Shown in pieces: positions 60,979-64,000 of a stretch of DNA of 64,000 bases. The notes beneath the pieces are model-generated. The model saw only the letters and a list, made by a program, of their open reading frames with translations, had not been told where the DNA came from and ran no database searches. Source of the stretch: Pelomonas paludis (lineage in GTDB: Bacteria; Pseudomonadota; Gammaproteobacteria; Burkholderiales; Burkholderiaceae_C). Where the stretch lies: contig NZ_JBDPZD010000005.1 in the NCBI RefSeq assembly GCF_039872745.1, positions 186,001 through 250,000 of the forward strand, given 5' to 3'. How positions within the stretch are numbered: the first letter of the stretch is position 1; each line of letters begins with the position of its first letter. The translations under genes were made by a program, and so were the position numbers.

Positions 60979-63177
60979 TCAGAACTTGTGTTCCCAGTTC
61001 ACCGACCACCAAGTCGGCGGCACGCGGCGGTTCCAGTTGAATTCGCCGGTGGGGAAGGACGTCATCGACCCTTGCTTGGAGGCCAGCAGGCCGTTGACGG
61101 CCACGCGCACGCCATCCTTGGGTGAAAGCTGGGCCATCACAAAGGCATCCATCGAGCGGTTGGGCAGGTTCTCCTGGCGCTGCAGCGCCGTCTGCTGGAC
61201 GCTGAACTTGGGGGCGATCTGGGCCGAGAAGCCCATCGACACCGGCAGGGACTTCATCCGGTAATCAGCCCCGAAGTTGAACTGCCAGGGCTGCTGGCCC
61301 TCCAACCGGTTGTCAGGGCCGGGCACGCCGCCCACCTTGGACTTGTAGACGTTCAAGGAGGCGCGCAGGCTGAGCGCAGTGGTGGGCTCGAACACCGAGG
61401 GGAAAAGTTCCGCTGCACGGCCCTTGACCTCGACCTCCAGGCCTTCGGTGGTGGCACGGTCCAGGTTGATGGGCTTGGCCACCCAACGCTGGCCGCTGGC
61501 CCACGACACGGTCTCGAGCGCCAGGCTGTTGCGGATCAGGCCATTGATGCGGCGGTGGAACACGCCCACCGACAACATGCCGCCACCCGGCAGGTATTTC
61601 TCCCAGGCCACGTCCAGGCCGGTGGCCAGCTCGGGGTTGAGGTTGGGGTTGCCGGTGCGGTCGGGGGCCGTCTCGGTGTTGGGGCCGGTGGTCGGGTAGT
61701 TGGTGTTGATGGTGGGCCGGGCGATCAGCTGCTGCACATCGGGCGCCTTGTAGCTGCGCGTCAGGCTGGCGCGCACCAGGTCGCGGCCCTTGGGGTTGGG
61801 CTTGAAGTTGACGTGCAGCAGCGGCGTGGTGACCTTGCTGGTGCTGCTGAAGTCGCTGCCCACGCCGGTGCTGATGGTCTTGATCTGCTCGTGCCGGACG
61901 CCGGCATACGCCGACCACTGCGGGCTGATCTCCCACTCGTCCTGCGCATAAGCGGCGCTGCGGGTGATGCGGGCGTCGAAGGGCTGTCCCTCCAGGCCGG
62001 GCAGCAGGTCCACGCCGTTCTCGACGGTGCGGCGCTGCTCGTTGCGGGTGCGGCGTTCGACCTCGGCGCCGGTGGTGACGGTGTGCGCCTCACCAGCGTA
62101 TTGGCTGTATTTGCCGGCGAGTGATGCCTGGCGATTCTTGTTGTCGCCCGAGGTCACGCGGTCCACCGTCGGCTTGCCGGTGGCGTCGCGGCCGGCCAGG
62201 CTGAAGTTGAAGTCCGCGCCGCCGCTGCCCACGCCTGCGCGCAGCTCGATGCGCTTGTCTTCGTCGAAGCGGTTGTTGTATTGCAGGTTCAGCCGCGTGG
62301 CCGAAAAGGTGCCACGGTTGCGCGTGGTGTCGAGCACGCTCGGCGGCGCGCTGCCCAGCAGCACTTGCGTGACGCTCTCGCCCTCGTTGCGGAAGCGGTT
62401 CTGCACCGCAAAGCCCTGCAGGGACAGGGACTCGTCGTCGCCCAGCTTCCAGGTCAGGCGGGGCGAGAAGTTGATGCCGCGACCAAAGGCCTTGTCCTGG
62501 CTGCTGCTGCTCAGGTGTTGGGGCTGACCGAAGCGATCACGCCCCAGGCGTTCGCTCTCCGAGTCGTTGGCAAAGTGCCATTGATAAAACGACACGGGCA
62601 GGACAAAGCCCAAACCGCCAATGGCTCGGTCGCCGTAGGTGAAGCCGGCATTGAGCACCGGCTTCTCAGCCGCGTAGGCAAAGCCGATGCGGGCGTCCTT
62701 CTGGACCACGCGGGGCGCGTCCTTGAGGATGATGTTGAGCGTGCCGGCAATGGCCTGGGCGCTCTGGTCGGCGGTGGGCGCCTTGGTGACTTCCAGGCGC
62801 TCGACCTGGGCGGGGTTGAGGTTGTCGAGGCTGAATCCCGGGGGCGCAGGCTCGCCGTTGACCAGGATCTGCGTGTAGGCGCCGCCCAGGCCGCGCATGC
62901 GCAGCTGGCCACCGGAGACATTGATGCCGGGCAGACGCTTGAGAACGTCGGAGAGCTGGGTGTCGCCGTATTTGTCGAGCTCGTCACGGCCATACAGCTG
63001 CTTGGCCACAGGCTCGCGGCGGCGCAGGTCGGTGTCGGTCTGGGTGCGGCGCACCTCGACACGGTCGAGCTGGTTCTGGGTGCCGGGGGTGGTGGTCTGG
63101 GCGCGGTCAACCTCCTGCTGCGCGAGCGCCAGTGCGGGGCTTAGCAACAGCAGGGTGGCGAGGGAAATCGACTTCAA
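60979..63177 (-). CDS. TonB-dependent outer membrane receptor
   Basis: A 732-residue receptor with a signal peptide (MKSISLATLLLLSPALALA). The plug includes VAKQLYGRDELDKYGDTQLS, VLKRLPGINVSGGQLRMRGLG and NLNPAQVERLEVTKAPTADQ; the barrel ends in the aromatic NWEHKF. I chose TTG at 63177 because GGAG lies 7 nt upstream and the signal peptide is clean; ATG 63207 adds 10 residues (PPSFAPEPL) and lacks a Shine-Dalgarno. Ligand unknown. A patatin gene follows 12 nt later. Confidence 0.88.
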   Translation of the reverse strand: MKSISLATLLLLSPALALAQQEVDRAQTTTPGTQNQLDRVEVRRTQTDTDLRRREPVAKQLYGRDELDKYGDTQLSDVLKRLPGINVSGGQLRMRGLGGAYTQILVNGEPAPPGFSLDNLNPAQVERLEVTKAPTADQSAQAIAGTLNIILKDAPRVVQKDARIGFAYAAEKPVLNAGFTYGDRAIGGLGFVLPVSFYQWHFANDSESERLGRDRFGQPQHLSSSSQDKAFGRGINFSPRLTWKLGDDESLSLQGFAVQNRFRNEGESVTQVLLGSAPPSVLDTTRNRGTFSATRLNLQYNNRFDEDKRIELRAGVGSGGADFNFSLAGRDATGKPTVDRVTSGDNKNRQASLAGKYSQYAGEAHTVTTGAEVERRTRNEQRRTVENGVDLLPGLEGQPFDARITRSAAYAQDEWEISPQWSAYAGVRHEQIKTISTGVGSDFSSTSKVTTPLLHVNFKPNPKGRDLVRASLTRSYKAPDVQQLIARPTINTNYPTTGPNTETAPDRTGNPNLNPELATGLDVAWEKYLPGGGMLSVGVFHRRINGLIRNSLALETVSWASGQRWVAKPINLDRATTEGLEVEVKGRAAELFPSVFEPTTALSLRASLNVYKSKVGGVPGPDNRLEGQQPWQFNFGADYRMKSLPVSMGFSAQIAPKFSVQQTALQRQENLPNRSMDAFVMAQLSPKDGVRVAVNGLLASKQGSMTSFPTGEFNWNRRVPPTWWSVNWEHKF

Positions 63178-63364
63178 AAGGGGCTCCGGAGCAAAGGAAG
63201 GCGGCATGCTGCCCGCACGCCGTGAGTCGCGCCGCAAGGGGGCGACGAAGTGTCGAAAGGGGAGGGCGAACGGCGGCTGCCGGGCGCGATTGGATCATCG
63301 CAGGGGATACCCCGAGGTGCCGAAGGTCAGCCCGTGCTGACTCAGGGTGTGGATGCGGGGTGGT

Positions 63365-64000
63365 TCAGCGCTTGGTCTGCAGCTTGGCGAAGGCGGCAGC
63401 CATGGCCCCGCCGGAGCTGGGCTCTGGCCGCGCACGCGGCTGTTCACCACGCGCGGGCGGGCGGTAGGCGTTGCGCTCGCCTCCGCTGCCAGCGCGCGGC
63501 GGCGCGGCATCGAGCTTCATGGTCAGCGAGATGCGCTGGCGTGCCAGGTCCACCTCCAACACCTTGACCCGGACCACGTCGCCCGTCTTGACCACCTCGC
63601 GGGCGTCGGTGACGAATTTGTGACTCAGCTGGCTGACGTGGACGAGCCCATCCTGATGCACGCCCAGGTCCACAAAGGCCCCGAACTGCGCCACATTGCT
63701 GACGGTGCCCTCCAGCACCATGCCGGGCTGCAGGTCGCGCACGTCCTCGACGCCGTCGTTGAAGCGCGCGACCTTGAAGTCGGGTCGCGGGTCGCGGCCC
63801 GGCTTTTCCAATTCGGCCAGCACGTCCTTGACGGTGATGAGGCCGAAGCGCTCGTCCGCCAACAGCTCGGGCTTGAGGCTGCGCAGCACCTCGCTGCGGC
63901 CAATCACCTCGGCGGCGGGGCGCTTGAGCAGGCCGAGCGCGCGCTCGACCAGCGGATAGGTCTCGGGGTGGACGCCACTGAAGTCGAGCGGGTTGTCGCC
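63365..64000 (-). CDS. tex: Tex-family RNA-binding S1 protein (3' part)
   Basis: The C-terminal 211 residues of a protein whose 5' end lies beyond the window. A helix-hairpin-helix part (RPAAEVIGRSEVLRSLKPEL, LITVKDVLAELEKPGRDPR) precedes an S1 RNA-binding domain (LQPGMVLEGTVSNVAQFGAFVDLGVHQDGLVH), which is the Tex signature. The last 45 residues are a low-complexity Arg/Pro/Gly tail. Tex is a conserved nucleic-acid-binding protein of uncertain role. The 157 bp before the TonB receptor hold no gene. Confidence 0.92.
   Translation of the reverse strand, partial: GDNPLDFSGVHPETYPLVERALGLLKRPAAEVIGRSEVLRSLKPELLADERFGLITVKDVLAELEKPGRDPRPDFKVARFNDGVEDVRDLQPGMVLEGTVSNVAQFGAFVDLGVHQDGLVHVSQLSHKFVTDAREVVKTGDVVRVKVLEVDLARQRISLTMKLDAAPPRAGSGGERNAYRPPARGEQPRARPEPSSGGAMAAAFAKLQTKR

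Overview
The window is GC-rich chromosomal DNA of a betaproteobacterium, most likely Burkholderiales (Sphaerotilaceae/Comamonadaceae-like). This is inferred from the gene order thrS-infC-rpmI-rplT-pheS-pheT-ihfA-merR-tRNA-Pro, a PEP-CTERM protein, a complete urtABCDE operon behind a sigma-54 promoter, and the codon bias. No phage, insertion sequence or CRISPR array was seen. About 46 protein genes, one leader peptide and two tRNAs are supported.

Layout. 1-0.6 kb: a PEP-CTERM protein. 0.7-14.0 kb (minus): a tightly packed run reading moxR-like ATPase, GNAT, S9 peptidase, VWA protein, tamA, tamB, GH2 glycosidase. 14.1-18.2 kb (plus): cytochrome c4, an HD-GYP protein and a lipoprotein. 18.2-21.2 kb (minus): a secreted double beta-helix protein. 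21.4-21.7 kb: a tRNA-Ser(UGA) bracketed by partial copies of itself. 22.1-26.7 kb (plus): an acetolactate-synthase-like TPP enzyme, a cytochrome P450 and two citrate-synthase-fold proteins that seem to lack the catalytic residues; this is the best candidate for an undescribed pathway. 26.7-31.9 kb: a TonB receptor divergent from a substrate-binding protein and a histidine kinase. 31.9-35.8 kb: apaH, a CNNM/CBS transporter gene translationally coupled to a SapC-like gene, and a FeeM/LuxI-like acyltransferase. 36.0-41.5 kb: the urea ABC transporter operon. 41.5-44.2 kb (minus): VanZ-like and membrane patatin-like proteins. 44.3-49.8 kb: a four-gene fatty-acid beta-oxidation operon behind a palindromic operator. 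49.8-51.8 kb: a small membrane protein and a PL10 pectate lyase. 51.9-59.8 kb (minus): the translation operon. 59.9-63.2 kb (minus): a patatin and a TonB receptor. 63.4 kb to the end: the 3' part of tex.

Regulation is the clearest new signal. A 12-residue leader peptide with six threonines (59793-59831) precedes a terminator just upstream of thrS, and an alternative antiterminator pairing can be drawn by hand, so this looks like classical attenuation by charged tRNA-Thr. infC appears to start at a non-canonical ATC. urtA has an almost ideal -24/-12 promoter, which fits nitrogen control of urea uptake. The tam operon joins outer-membrane assembly with a MoxR/VWA pair, a peptidase and a beta-galactosidase-like enzyme, a combination that deserves comparison with related genomes.

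All family assignments were made by reading motifs by eye. No database search, fold prediction or alignment program was run.
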